Shown here: in pieces, positions 27,229 to 36,223 of the stretch
Layout of the letters: the number at the start of each line of letters is the position of its first letter
How positions within the stretch are numbered: position 1 is the first letter of the stretch
Assembly: GCF_042676605.1 (NCBI RefSeq)
Contig: NZ_JBHTHQ010000021.1
Coordinates: forward strand, 789,152-853,151
Direction: 5' to 3'
DNA from: Alloscardovia venturai
Lineage (GTDB): Bacteria; Actinomycetota; Actinomycetes; Actinomycetales; Bifidobacteriaceae
Length of the DNA stretch: 64,000 nt
The notes under the pieces: generated by a model
The model's input: only the letters and a program-made list of their open reading frames with translations
Told to the model about the DNA's origin: nothing
Databases searched by the model: none
Position numbers and translations under genes: made by a program

Positions 27229-27927
27229 TCACTGAACTCGTCTCAAGACTCGGAAACGAAAACGTGAGATATCATTTGTACTATTACGAGGAGTTGTCCA
27301 GTCCTGAATAATTTCCTCGCTCCATCGGCCTGCCGCAATCTCACGAGACATATCCGGCACGAACGTATCCGCATCAATATGGATGTCTACATCAGTGATA
27401 TAAATAGCATCAGTAAAAGGAAGAGCTGCATTGTATATCTGAGCTCCACCTATGATCCACACTTCGTCACGGCGGACACCGTCATCAGGGATTGTCGGTT
27501 GAGAAGCAAGCTCTATAGCATCTTCCAAAGAATCCATGACCGTTGCACCTGCCGCGGTAAAGTTCGGATTACGTGAGATGACATAATTATCACGGTTAGA
27601 CAATGGTCGATACTGTTCACTCAATGACTCCCACGTCTTACGCCCCATGATGACTGGATGCGTGATAGTCCTATCTTTAAAATACTTCATGTCTTCACTT
27701 AAGCGCCACAGCATAGACCCATCTTTACCAATTGCACCGGGAGTACCGTCGGGAGCAAAGCCCTGCGCCCAAATGAGATTTACGTAAGGTTTGAGTTGGT
27801 GTGTCGATGCTTCGATGTCATCGCTATCCCACTCCATATCGGCGTCATCCGCAAAGTTGTGGACATTATGCCCGGCCGATTCGGGCTGAAGTTGGTGATA
27901 GCCGCTACGGCTACTGTCATGCTCCAT
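27229..27927 (-). CDS. folA: Dihydrofolate reductase
   Basis: 232 residues; NADPH-dependent reduction of dihydrofolate, the trimethoprim target. The catalytic core begins near residue 47 (VNLIWAQG) and includes DGSMLWRLSEDMKYF, where Met replaces the usual Pro before Leu-Trp, and VIMGRKTWES; IIGGAQIYN is the cofactor loop. The first 45 residues form an acidic His/Asp/Glu-rich extension not found in typical 160-residue enzymes. AAGGAG 8 bases upstream supports this start. It follows thyA by 114 bases, a classic pairing. Confidence 0.94.
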   Translation of the reverse strand: MEHDSSRSGYHQLQPESAGHNVHNFADDADMEWDSDDIEASTHQLKPYVNLIWAQGFAPDGTPGAIGKDGSMLWRLSEDMKYFKDRTITHPVIMGRKTWESLSEQYRPLSNRDNYVISRNPNFTAAGATVMDSLEDAIELASQPTIPDDGVRRDEVWIIGGAQIYNAALPFTDAIYITDVDIHIDADTFVPDMSREIAAGRWSEEIIQDWTTPRNSTNDISRFRFRVLRRVQ

Positions 27928-28041
27928 ATCAAAAACTCCTTGACGTTAAAAGACAAGCACTAGTCTAACAAACAAAATGGGCAAATGTCATAGCAACACT
28001 TGCCCACAGCAAATTCTCACAATAATCCGATAGTCCCCTGC

Positions 28042-28914
28042 CTAAACAGCCACGGGAGCCTTAATAGTAGGATGATATCGATAGTTGACAATCTCAAAAT
28101 CATCGTATGAGTAGTCAAAAATAGAGTCTGCCTTCTTGAGTACCATTTGCGGGTACGGGTAAGGCTCGCGCGAGAGCTGCTCTAAGACCTGCTCCATATG
28201 ATTGTCATAAATATGACAATCCCCACCGGTCCACACAAACTCCCCTGGTTCTAGCCCAGCTTGCTGCGCCATCATAAGTGTGAGCAATGAGTACGATGCA
28301 ATGTTAAACGGCACTCCAAGGAACATGTCTGCACTGCGCTGATAAAGCTGGCAGGAGAGTTTCCCATCTGCTACATAGAACTGGAACAACGAATGGCACG
28401 GAGGCAACGCTTGCTGATCAACCACTGCCGGATTCCATGCGGTCACAATCATGCGGCGAGAATCAGGATTCGTTTTGAGCTGCTCCATAACATTCGCAAT
28501 TTGATCGACGGTGTGGTCAGGGTCATCATCCGTCGGGGCAGGCCAGCTGCGCCACTGGACGCCATAAACCGGACCGAGGTCACCGTTGTCGTCTGCCCAT
28601 TCATCCCATATGTGAACGTTGTGTTCTTGAAGCCATTTCACATTCTGTGAGCCCTTCAAAAACCATAGCAACTCGTAGGCTATGCCTTTGAAAAATACAC
28701 GTTTTGTCGTCAGTAGCGGAAATGACTTGGTGAGGTCAAATCGCATCTGGCGCCCAAATACTGAGACCGTACCCGTTCCAGTGCGATCAGATTTGAGCGA
28801 GCCGTTCAGAAGAATGTCTCTCACGGTGTCCTCATACGGCATCTCAATGTCCGTCTTCGGACGCTCCGGGATACGCGAACGTATTTCTTCAAGTTCATGA
28901 ATTGTCAGTGCCAT
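28042..28914 (-). CDS. thyA: Thymidylate synthase
   Basis: 290 residues; methylates dUMP to dTMP using methylene-tetrahydrofolate. Recognisable segments are NGSLKSDRTGTGT near the N-terminus, ELLWFLKGSQN, the catalytic Cys in LPPCHSLFQFYV, and FNIASYSLLTLMMA. The start has no ribosome-binding site but follows TAACCT by 6 bases, suggesting a leaderless transcript. The product dihydrofolate is recycled by the folA product encoded next. Confidence 0.97.
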   Translation of the reverse strand: MALTIHELEEIRSRIPERPKTDIEMPYEDTVRDILLNGSLKSDRTGTGTVSVFGRQMRFDLTKSFPLLTTKRVFFKGIAYELLWFLKGSQNVKWLQEHNVHIWDEWADDNGDLGPVYGVQWRSWPAPTDDDPDHTVDQIANVMEQLKTNPDSRRMIVTAWNPAVVDQQALPPCHSLFQFYVADGKLSCQLYQRSADMFLGVPFNIASYSLLTLMMAQQAGLEPGEFVWTGGDCHIYDNHMEQVLEQLSREPYPYPQMVLKKADSIFDYSYDDFEIVNYRYHPTIKAPVAV

Positions 28915-29099
28915 ACCGCTAGGTTAGCACGGAGCATAATTCATAGCGGCGCCACAGCGACGCATAGCGCTCATTAGAAATTTCGGAATAAACATCGTCA
29001 TCAAGCTATTATGAAAAGTATTGGCATAATTTAATGCAAATTCCGCGTATTGCGGATTACCGTTCGATATGAATCCTCCACACGAGAAGGAGAAAAACC

Positions 29100-29516
29100 A
29101 TGACACGCTTGTGGGTAGAACGCAACGATGACGGCTCATGGGATGCATTTAACGACCGTGGCGCACACATTAAGTTTGGTCGCGCGGCAGATGGAGCCGT
29201 CTTTACTCCCGGCGAGCTGAGCAAAATTGCACTGGCGGCATGCGCAGGACTATCAAGCCAGTTCGCAGTAGAATCTGCACTAGGCGAAGGCAAAGGTGCG
29301 CGAATCGTCGTGGACGCCACGTATGACAACGATAACGATCGTTACCTTAACTTCAATGAACAAGTCGTCGTAGATGCACTCGATGCAGGTCTTGACCAGG
29401 CTGCTGCCGAAAAGCTTGCCGAGCGTGTTCGCCGTCATATCGATAAGGGATGCACTGTGAAGCACACATACGAGATTGAGACACCAGTGCGTATGGATAT
29501 CGAAATAAAACACTAA
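29100..29516 (+). CDS. OsmC-family protein
   Basis: 138 residues. OsmC/Ohr-fold proteins are small thiol-dependent peroxidases active on organic hydroperoxides. Here the ACAGLSSQF segment carries one of the family's conserved cysteines; the second expected cysteine is possibly CTVKH near residue 120. The N-terminal beta-rich half and the central helix with Ala-rich repeats match the fold. AGAAGGAG upstream supports the start. Not clearly Ohr or OsmC proper; substrate unknown. Confidence 0.8.
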   Translation: MTRLWVERNDDGSWDAFNDRGAHIKFGRAADGAVFTPGELSKIALAACAGLSSQFAVESALGEGKGARIVVDATYDNDNDRYLNFNEQVVVDALDAGLDQAAAEKLAERVRRHIDKGCTVKHTYEIETPVRMDIEIKH

Positions 29517-29567
29517 GGTGCAACACCGACATACGTGTGAAACTGCGATGAACTAAAGAGTTGAGCT

Positions 29568-29611
29568 AAAGAGCGCCACCCTCGTTAAATGCGAGTAGTG
29601 ACGCTCTTTTG
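29568..29611 (+). terminator. Intrinsic terminator after the OsmC-like gene
   Basis: AAAGAGCG/CGCTCTTT outer stem with an inner CTCG/CGAG stem, followed by TTTTG. Confidence 0.8.
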
Positions 29612-29719
29612 CGCAGAGTCTGCATGGAGAATAAAACGGGAATCATTAATCAGAGAAGCAGAAAACGGATTTTTCGTATTCGTTTAGCCCTATCTGTTCC
29701 TACTTTTGCAACGATTCCC

Positions 29720-30763
29720 CTACTCCTGTGGGTCGATAGCATCCTCCAACGCCGACACAACCTCTGTGTCCGCTTGTGTAACTGGCGCAGATTCAACACC
29801 GCCAATCTCCTCGAGAGGTTTCGTCGAGACTTCATCTGGTGAGTCTGGAATGGTGTCAAGCTCACTCTCGGCTGCTTGCACATATCGCCGAGGTACCACA
29901 TAAACCGGCTTGTCGGAGTGCTGCAGGAGCGCCTGAGAAACTGATCCAAAGAGCAGACCAGTCAAGCCTCCCCTACCGCGCGAACCTACGACGACCAAAT
30001 CATTATCAGGCAGTGCCGCTTCTAACGCATCTACAGCAGTACCCGGAGCGACTTTCTCTTCGATGTCTAAATCTGGGAATTGCACGCGCAATGGGTCAAG
30101 ACGAGTATGCAAATCATCCGCATACGAATCAAGAACACTCGTCATCTCTGAATTCGTCAGATTCCCCAGAATTGGCACCGCGCTGACGACAGTGAGATGC
30201 GCATTCCACGACGCAGCAAACTGCGCTGCAGTGTCTAGCGCTTTCAATCCCCACTTCGACTCGTCCGCACCGACGACCACATGCGAAATCTGATTGTTGA
30301 GATGGACCTTATTCCCCTCATCGTCAGTGTAAGGCACCACCACAATAGGGCAATATGCATACGCAGGTAAGCTCGACGATGTAGTACCGAGGAGCCGTTC
30401 TGCAAGACCGCCTTTGCCACGGTTGCCAATGACGACGAGGTTATAGTTACGTGATAATTCTACAAAGACGGACGATGGCTCTCCTGTCACGATGAGGGTA
30501 GTGACATCTACTCCTTGCTTGACGGCAATGGCTTTAGCGCGAGCTAAAATTTCCTGCGCATCGTGACGCACCTCGCCGTTATCATTTATCGCCACATATG
30601 TACTGTCGAAAGATACCGCGGAATAGCTAGGAAGTGTATACGCGCTAACAATATGAAGCGACAGCCCTGCATGGTGCGCATAGTTTGCTGCCCACCACAC
30701 TGCCTTATATGCTGCCTCTGAACCGTCTACGCCCACTAAGATTGCTTTGTTATACCGTGTCAT
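29720..30763 (-). CDS. Tandem-domain universal stress protein
   Basis: 347 residues with two UspA domains. Domain 1 (about 6-147) begins ILVGVDGSEAAYKA and ends with the ATP-binding GNRGKGGLAERLLGT; domain 2 (about 160-300) begins VVVGADESKWGLKA and ends with GSRGRGGLTGLLFGS. Both G-x-R-G-x-G-G motifs suggest ATP-binding members. The C-terminal 45 residues are an acidic, low-complexity tail. A perfect AAAGGAGG site precedes the ATG. It is typical of actinobacteria; the physiological role is stress tolerance in general, not specified here. Confidence 0.93.
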   Translation of the reverse strand: MTRYNKAILVGVDGSEAAYKAVWWAANYAHHAGLSLHIVSAYTLPSYSAVSFDSTYVAINDNGEVRHDAQEILARAKAIAVKQGVDVTTLIVTGEPSSVFVELSRNYNLVVIGNRGKGGLAERLLGTTSSSLPAYAYCPIVVVPYTDDEGNKVHLNNQISHVVVGADESKWGLKALDTAAQFAASWNAHLTVVSAVPILGNLTNSEMTSVLDSYADDLHTRLDPLRVQFPDLDIEEKVAPGTAVDALEAALPDNDLVVVGSRGRGGLTGLLFGSVSQALLQHSDKPVYVVPRRYVQAAESELDTIPDSPDEVSTKPLEEIGGVESAPVTQADTEVVSALEDAIDPQE

Positions 30764-30906
30764 TGTGAGCCTCCTTTGACCCCACCTTAAGCTTCATCGC
30801 TTGCGGTGTAGTTCTATGGTATCTCATTTCGATAAAAATTGGGATAAAATCGCGGGTAGTATACAGTGCATTTCAAGTAATCATTTTTCGCTATTACCGA
30901 TTTAAT

Positions 30907-30935
30907 TTGCGCAGTAAGGAAAATTCCGTTAAACT
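30907..30935 (+). promoter_or_regulatory. Promoter of the ATP-grasp ligase gene
   Basis: TTGCGC at 30907-30912, 17-base spacer, TAAACT at 30930-30935. The ATG follows 8 bases later with no ribosome-binding site, so the mRNA is probably leaderless. Confidence 0.6.
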
Positions 30936-30943
30936 CTACGGCG

Positions 30944-32185
30944 ATGAATTCTCAAATCGTTACCCCTGTTATTATCGGCGGCGATTTAGGTGCGTATAAT
31001 ATGGGGCGCAACTACTTCGAAGCTTATCATCTCCAGTCCATCTGTATAGCGCCTCGCCCCATTACAGCAATACGACTTTCAAATTTCTTCACGATTACTC
31101 ACATTGAACGTCTCCTTGATGAGCAGTTACTTCTTACTACGCTCCATAAAATCGCACGCAAGCACCCTCACGACAAACTTATTCTCATTGGAAACAGTGA
31201 CTGGCACGCCTTATTTATAGCTAAAAATCGCGATGAGCTCTGCGATGAATATGAAATCCCGTACGCTGATTATGAGATTATGAAACGCGCGACAAGCAAG
31301 GTAGAATTTGCGCACATCTGTAAAAAAGCTAACATCAGCCATCCTCACACTCAAAATCTCAATATCGCACAACTGCGTCACGAGCCGCACTCTTTCGCAC
31401 TCGACATATCCTATCCAGTCGTCATTAAACCGAATAATTTTAGTGAGTACAATCTTGCTCATTTTGCTGGAAAAAAGAAACTTTACACGGCAAAGGATAA
31501 GCACCAATTCGATGCAGTTATGCGTACCCTCACAAAGAGTTCATACGACGGCGATGTCGTCATTCAAGAGCTTATCCCCGGTGACGATACTCAGATGCGC
31601 TATCTTACGTGTTACATTGATGCGAGTGTGCATCTATCCTTCGCAGGTTCAGCGCAAGTACTACTGGAAGATCACACACCACAAAAGGCTGGCAACCCAG
31701 TATCAATGATTGCTCGCCCAGAGCCTGAAATCATTGAAAGAGCGCGCCAACTTCTTAACTCTCTAAACTGGCGAGGGTTTGCAAACTTTGATGTCAAGGT
31801 AGACCCTCGTGATGGATCATATCATTTTCTCGAGCTTAACCCTCGCCCTGGCCGCAACGTCTATGTCACTACTGCAGGTGGCGCGAATCCGGCTTTTGCC
31901 ACAATTCGTGACCTCGTTTTTGCGGATTACACAAATCAAACCGACACTGTACATGAGGAGTATCTCTACTCCCTCGTACCTTTCCGTCTGCTAAAGCGCT
32001 ACATCACCGATGACGCGATTTTAGAAGATGTTACGAATTTACATAATAGCGGTAAATTCCTTGACCCATTCTTAACGAGTGATAAATCAAACCTTCGTCG
32101 GTGGGCGACCGTTCATTTGCAGCGTCTCAATCAGTATCGTAAATTCCACACGTACTATCCTCGCGTCACAAGTAGCGGAATGTAG
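30944..32185 (+). CDS. ATP-grasp ligase, D-aspartate-ligase-like
   Basis: 413 residues. The ATP-grasp fold is clear: VVIKPNNFSEYN (Lys of the ATP site), QELIPGDDTQMRY and FANFDVKVDPRDG...FLELNPRPGR, the metal-binding end of the active site. The overall pattern, including the N-terminal IIGGDLGAYNMGRNYFEAY, resembles the enterococcal D-aspartate ligase that attaches D-Asp to the Lys side chain of the peptidoglycan precursor. Lys-D-Asp cross-bridges occur in bifidobacterial relatives, which fits. This is inference by remembered similarity; another carboxylate-amine ligase remains possible. It stands alone, divergent from the UspA gene. Confidence 0.75.
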   Translation: MNSQIVTPVIIGGDLGAYNMGRNYFEAYHLQSICIAPRPITAIRLSNFFTITHIERLLDEQLLLTTLHKIARKHPHDKLILIGNSDWHALFIAKNRDELCDEYEIPYADYEIMKRATSKVEFAHICKKANISHPHTQNLNIAQLRHEPHSFALDISYPVVIKPNNFSEYNLAHFAGKKKLYTAKDKHQFDAVMRTLTKSSYDGDVVIQELIPGDDTQMRYLTCYIDASVHLSFAGSAQVLLEDHTPQKAGNPVSMIARPEPEIIERARQLLNSLNWRGFANFDVKVDPRDGSYHFLELNPRPGRNVYVTTAGGANPAFATIRDLVFADYTNQTDTVHEEYLYSLVPFRLLKRYITDDAILEDVTNLHNSGKFLDPFLTSDKSNLRRWATVHLQRLNQYRKFHTYYPRVTSSGM

Positions 32186-32272
32186 AAGAATATAAAAAAT
32201 AGACGTGGGCACGGTTCAACTTGTGCAAGCTAGACCCAAAACAAGGTCAAATTACGGTCAAGAGATGAAATT

Positions 32273-33124
32273 TTATGAATGGATATATTGAAAATCAGCA
32301 GTATTAGTATACGTCTTGGAATACGTCTTCCCTTGCATAACCGCGCCGCATTCAGACGTCACAATAGAACCATCTGAATTAATCTTCTCTACGATGGCCA
32401 CGTGTCCGTATGTAGGGTCACTGCCAGCCTGCCCAGGTGCGAAGACCATAATCGCTCCAACCTCAGGCGTATGGTCCACGGTATATCCAAGCTTACGCGC
32501 AGAATTTGCCCACTGCCCACCGTTACCGAAATAAGAGCCGACCGGTAGCCCAAGTTGATGACGGCGAGTATAAGCCCACCACGTGCATTGAGAGAACGGG
32601 TACGCATTCCCTGTATCACCCGTTGGATGATCCACCTCAGTCGCCTTGATACCATACCCCTTCTGCTGAGAAAGGTTGTTTAAATCAAGACTCGCCGATG
32701 ACGAATTCAAATCCCAGCTTTCGCCAGCAACACGTGTAGTCTGCACTTCCGTCGTCAATGTAGCACGCTCAGTAGAACGTGACACTGTGTCATGCGCATT
32801 AGTCATCGTCGGCTTTACAGTATTCGAATTGTCGACTGCAGCAGCCGCAGCCACCGTCGTGTCCAAAAGATTTGTATGTGCCGACGCAGCAATCGCTGTA
32901 CCTATAGTCCCAAAGAGCATAGCCACTGCACTTGATGCTGTAAAACGAAGTTTGCGAGCGCGAGTCTTGGCATATTCACGCCTTTCACGCCGAGTGCGCG
33001 GCATGGCATTTACTTCACGGGTAACTGCTTGCTCAAGAGTTTCTGTTGCAAGAGTAGAAGTTAAAGCACTAGCGTGCTTAGCAGTGCGCTTGGCAGGTGT
33101 AGCCTTGTGCGCTGCATGCTTCAT
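32273..33124 (-). CDS. CHAP-domain peptidoglycan hydrolase, secreted
   Basis: 283 residues. A long basic N-terminus (about 1-60) precedes a hydrophobic signal segment (about 63-84, SSAVAMLFGTIGTAIAASA). A Thr/Ser-rich linker follows, then a C-terminal CHAP domain (about 175-283) with the catalytic Cys in SQCTWWAYTRR and His in YGHVAIVEK; VGAIMVFAPG is also typical. CHAP enzymes cleave peptidoglycan as amidases or endopeptidases, often during cell separation. The ATG at 33124 has AAGGAG 8 bases upstream; a GTG at 33133 overlaps that site and is rejected. Confidence 0.9.
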   Translation of the reverse strand: MKHAAHKATPAKRTAKHASALTSTLATETLEQAVTREVNAMPRTRRERREYAKTRARKLRFTASSAVAMLFGTIGTAIAASAHTNLLDTTVAAAAAVDNSNTVKPTMTNAHDTVSRSTERATLTTEVQTTRVAGESWDLNSSSASLDLNNLSQQKGYGIKATEVDHPTGDTGNAYPFSQCTWWAYTRRHQLGLPVGSYFGNGGQWANSARKLGYTVDHTPEVGAIMVFAPGQAGSDPTYGHVAIVEKINSDGSIVTSECGAVMQGKTYSKTYTNTADFQYIHS

Positions 33125-33260
33125 AAAAATCACTCCTTGGTTGGGACTCGTCTTATTCTACCCACATGCCTGACCATAATCAACTTGAATCAACCTTGAG
33201 AGACGACCACAAGGTGGACTTTGGTACAACGACAGGAGACTTTCGGCTTAGCATCGAACT

Positions 33261-34478
33261 ATGACTCACGAGCTTTCCCGCAACACACCTCATGAAGACC
33301 ACCAGCATTACATTGACTATGCAATGCTTCCTAGTGACGGTCGTTTTGGTAGTGGTCCAAGTAAGATTCGTCAGGCACAGCTTGACTATTTGTCTGATGC
33401 CGGCGCGCAGCTTATGGGTACGTCTCATCGCCAAGCACCTGTCAGAGACCTCGTTGCTAGTATCCAAGATGGCATTCGTACTCTCTATAGTGTCCCTGAT
33501 GATTATGAAATCGTTTTGGGCAATGGTGGCGCTACTGCTTTTTGGGATATTGCAACGGCGTGCCTTATTGAAAAACGTGCCGCATTTGGTTCTTTTGGCT
33601 CTTTCAGCGCAAAGTTTGCCGCAAGCGCAGCGAGCGCGCCATTCCTCGACGCCCCTGTCGTATTCTCCGGCGATTACGGCACGTATAAACTTCCTGAAGC
33701 CACAGAAGGCGTAGACACATATGCATGGGCTCATAATGAGACATCTACTGGTGTGCTTGCTCCCGTTCATCGTATAGCAGGTGCGGATTCAGATGCGCTC
33801 ATGCTCGTCGATGGCACATCTGCAGCGGCAGGAACCTACATTGATGTCAGTGAAGTTGATGCTTACTACTTCTCGCCGCAAAAAGGGTTTGGATCCGACG
33901 GAGGTCTATGGATCGCTATTCTCTCTCCGGCAGCGATAGAGCGCGCCGCACGCATCGAGAAAGCCGCTGGCGACTTTGTTGGCGATAGCAACGATAGTGG
34001 CAATGACAATGCTAATACGAGAGCTCAGCGCTGGATTCCACCGTTCCTCTCTCTAACGTCCGCCGTTAAAAATTCCCGTAAGAATCAAACTCTCAATACG
34101 CCTGCGATAGCTACTCTTATTTTGATGAAAAATCAAATAGACTGGATTATTTCGCAGGGCGGGCTGCCATGGACCGCACGACATTGTGCACAATCTGCTG
34201 AAATTATTTACAACTGGGCAGAGCATAGCGACTACTGTAAACCTTTCGTTCTTGACCGTGATGCACGTTCTACCGTGGTAGTGACTGTAGATCTCGATGA
34301 TAACCTCGCAGCTGCTGACATCATCAAGCAAGCTCGTGCAAATGGAATCGTAGATATCGCTGGTTATCGCGGTTTGGGTCGCAATCAGTTGCGCATAGGG
34401 GTGTTCCCATCTGTAGATACTGCGGATGTACAAAAATTGACGCAATGCATCGACGATATCGTGGAAAGTCTTCGCTAA
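33261..34478 (+). CDS. serC: Phosphoserine aminotransferase
   Basis: 405 residues; PLP enzyme of serine synthesis (and pyridoxal phosphate synthesis in some bacteria). It is the actinobacterial-type SerC: GRFGSGPSKIR near the N-terminus, MGTSHRQAPV, and the PLP-lysine segment YYFSPQKGFGSDGG. A short Asn/Asp/Ser-rich insertion lies near residue 240. The ATG lacks a ribosome site and follows TAGCAT by 6 bases, so translation is probably leaderless. A single gene here; serA and serB are not in the window. Confidence 0.93.
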   Translation: MTHELSRNTPHEDHQHYIDYAMLPSDGRFGSGPSKIRQAQLDYLSDAGAQLMGTSHRQAPVRDLVASIQDGIRTLYSVPDDYEIVLGNGGATAFWDIATACLIEKRAAFGSFGSFSAKFAASAASAPFLDAPVVFSGDYGTYKLPEATEGVDTYAWAHNETSTGVLAPVHRIAGADSDALMLVDGTSAAAGTYIDVSEVDAYYFSPQKGFGSDGGLWIAILSPAAIERAARIEKAAGDFVGDSNDSGNDNANTRAQRWIPPFLSLTSAVKNSRKNQTLNTPAIATLILMKNQIDWIISQGGLPWTARHCAQSAEIIYNWAEHSDYCKPFVLDRDARSTVVVTVDLDDNLAAADIIKQARANGIVDIAGYRGLGRNQLRIGVFPSVDTADVQKLTQCIDDIVESLR

Positions 34479-34521
34479 AGCTATCAAGAAGTTATCGTAA
34501 CTCCGTTTTAGAGTAGAGGGT

Positions 34522-34788
34522 ATGAAGATTGCACCAATTTTCGACCCTGAACAGCGTAAGCCTGCTCCTCATGCCGAGCAGGTCGATTTGCATGTAATCT
34601 TCCTCGTTGGCACCATTGTATGGCTCCTCGCCGGAGTGTACTGCGCTTTCCGCTTCTTTACTGCGGGAATCCACTATCACGAGATGCTCGTATGCGCATG
34701 GGGAGTAGCATTTGGAATCGCAGGACTTATCTGGGAAATCTATCACCGTCAGATGTACCGCCTCGTGGCATTAATGCAACAAAACTAA
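34522..34788 (+). CDS. Small two-span membrane protein (DUF2530-like)
   Basis: 88 residues: a short charged N-terminus, membrane segments at about 25-45 and 55-73, and a short basic/polar tail. Size, topology and the IVWLLAGVY pattern resemble the actinobacterial DUF2530 family; this is from memory, not a search. It starts 44 bases after serC. TAGAGT lies 7 bases before the ATG; the GAGGG there is too close to act as a ribosome site. No function known. Confidence 0.7.
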   Translation: MKIAPIFDPEQRKPAPHAEQVDLHVIFLVGTIVWLLAGVYCAFRFFTAGIHYHEMLVCAWGVAFGIAGLIWEIYHRQMYRLVALMQQN

Positions 34789-34822
34789 GTCGCACGATTT
34801 CAACAAATCTTTCTATAAATCT

Positions 34823-36100
34823 TTACTTGGTCGCAAGCGGAATAAACAGGCTAAACGTGCTCCCCTGACTAGGCGCACTCCACACCGTGACCGTACCATG
34901 ATGCGTCAAAGCCACATGCTTGACAATCGCCAAACCAAGTCCTACAGAATCTTCATCATTATCAAGCGAAGCAGTAGAGCCACGATAGAAACGCTCAAAA
35001 ATATGTTTTTGATCTTCCTTACTGATTCCGAGTCCTGTGTCAATGACTCTGACGACGCCAAACTTCTCATCTCGTGAACGGCTTACTACTACCGTAACAG
35101 TACCGTTATCGAGAGAATATTTAAGCGCATTCGCTACAAGCTTTTGAATCGCTGCTTCAAGCTGCTCTGCACTCGCGTTGACCTCGATATTATCCGCGAC
35201 ACGCATAGAAATGATAACTCCTCGTTGCGCACGCTCCTGCTCTTTGTGACACACGCTACGCGCTATATCGCCTAAATTAAGCCTATTGTCTGGCGAAGGT
35301 ACAACTTTCTCCTGTGCACGGATAAGAAGCAAAAGATCTGCTACGAGTTTGTTCAAGTGACGAGCATGTGCCGCAATAATGTGTCCATCGGAACGGACTT
35401 CTCCTTCATGCGCCGTCGTCTCTAACCTGCCTCCGATAATCTCCATACGCCGGGTTGGCTCTAAAAGTTGCTCTGCTACATTCGTTACAAACGCATCACG
35501 AGTTTGAGCAAAACGTTTGGCCTCGCTATTATCCGTAACCAGTACTAATATCAATGATTCACTAATGGAGCGCACGACAACGCTAAGCCAATATGGTCGC
35601 GTTGCCACTTCGGACGTGTCCTCGTCCTCGAGTGCGCCTGCTATAAAATCAGGGTCAGTAGACGTGACGATGTCAAAACACTGTCGTCCTTCCCCACGGC
35701 GAACAACATTTATAGCATGCAGAATTTCTTCATTCACGATTTCATCATTTTTTACAAGCCCCCACCGGTACGTCGCCGATGATGCGCGTTGCACTTCATC
35801 ATCACTATCCACCACGATGGTTGCGGCGTCAAGAGTAGAGAGCACACGAATCGTTGTGGAGTCAAGCTCATCATCGTCGTCACTCTCATCTCCATCGTGA
35901 CTTTGACTGCGACTTTGCGAGCGACGGCGAGAGTAACGCATACGCCAATTAAACGAACGCAGAGCACGCCACAAGCTCTTATTCTGCGCTATGACAGGCG
36001 ACAGCAACCGCCAAATAAGCGCAAGAACAGACCCTATAGCGATGATGACAAGCACCACCATGATGGCTAATGTGACCGCTGACGTGACATCGAAGTGCAT
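34823..36100 (-). CDS. SenX3/PhoR-like histidine kinase lacking the phospho-acceptor His
   Basis: 425 residues. A membrane segment (about 8-31), a basic/Ser-rich then acidic linker (58-80, including DESDDDDELD), and a PAS-like region (85-195) lead to the dimerisation helix. There the usual F-x-x-N-V-S-H-E-L-x-T-P motif reads FVTNVAEQLLEPT, so Glu 210 stands where the His should be. The ATPase domain looks intact: N-box Asn 324 (KLVANALKYS), DTGLGI at 354-359, FERFYRG, and GLGLAIVKH. It is divergent from phoU, the usual partner of phosphate-sensing kinases. No response regulator gene is in the window. It may be a pseudokinase, a phosphatase, or signal through another kinase. Confidence 0.88.
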   Translation of the reverse strand: MHFDVTSAVTLAIMVVLVIIAIGSVLALIWRLLSPVIAQNKSLWRALRSFNWRMRYSRRRSQSRSQSHDGDESDDDDELDSTTIRVLSTLDAATIVVDSDDEVQRASSATYRWGLVKNDEIVNEEILHAINVVRRGEGRQCFDIVTSTDPDFIAGALEDEDTSEVATRPYWLSVVVRSISESLILVLVTDNSEAKRFAQTRDAFVTNVAEQLLEPTRRMEIIGGRLETTAHEGEVRSDGHIIAAHARHLNKLVADLLLLIRAQEKVVPSPDNRLNLGDIARSVCHKEQERAQRGVIISMRVADNIEVNASAEQLEAAIQKLVANALKYSLDNGTVTVVVSRSRDEKFGVVRVIDTGLGISKEDQKHIFERFYRGSTASLDNDEDSVGLGLAIVKHVALTHHGTVTVWSAPSQGSTFSLFIPLATK

Positions 36101-36223
36101 ATGTTAATTGTGCCACAGCACGCGATAAAACACCGAGAAACACGGATTGGTAAAATTCCGTCTGCTCAAGGTATGGTATCTCATAAAATAAGAAAAACTA
36201 GTCGTATATCTTCAGGAGTTAAA

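Noticed and set aside
28924..29329. Open frames opposite and before the OsmC-like gene
   Set aside because: Shadows of the OsmC-like gene and its upstream region; no ribosome site.
33180..33770. Open frame opposite the start of serC
   Set aside because: Overlaps a clear PLP enzyme gene; Cys-rich shadow sequence.
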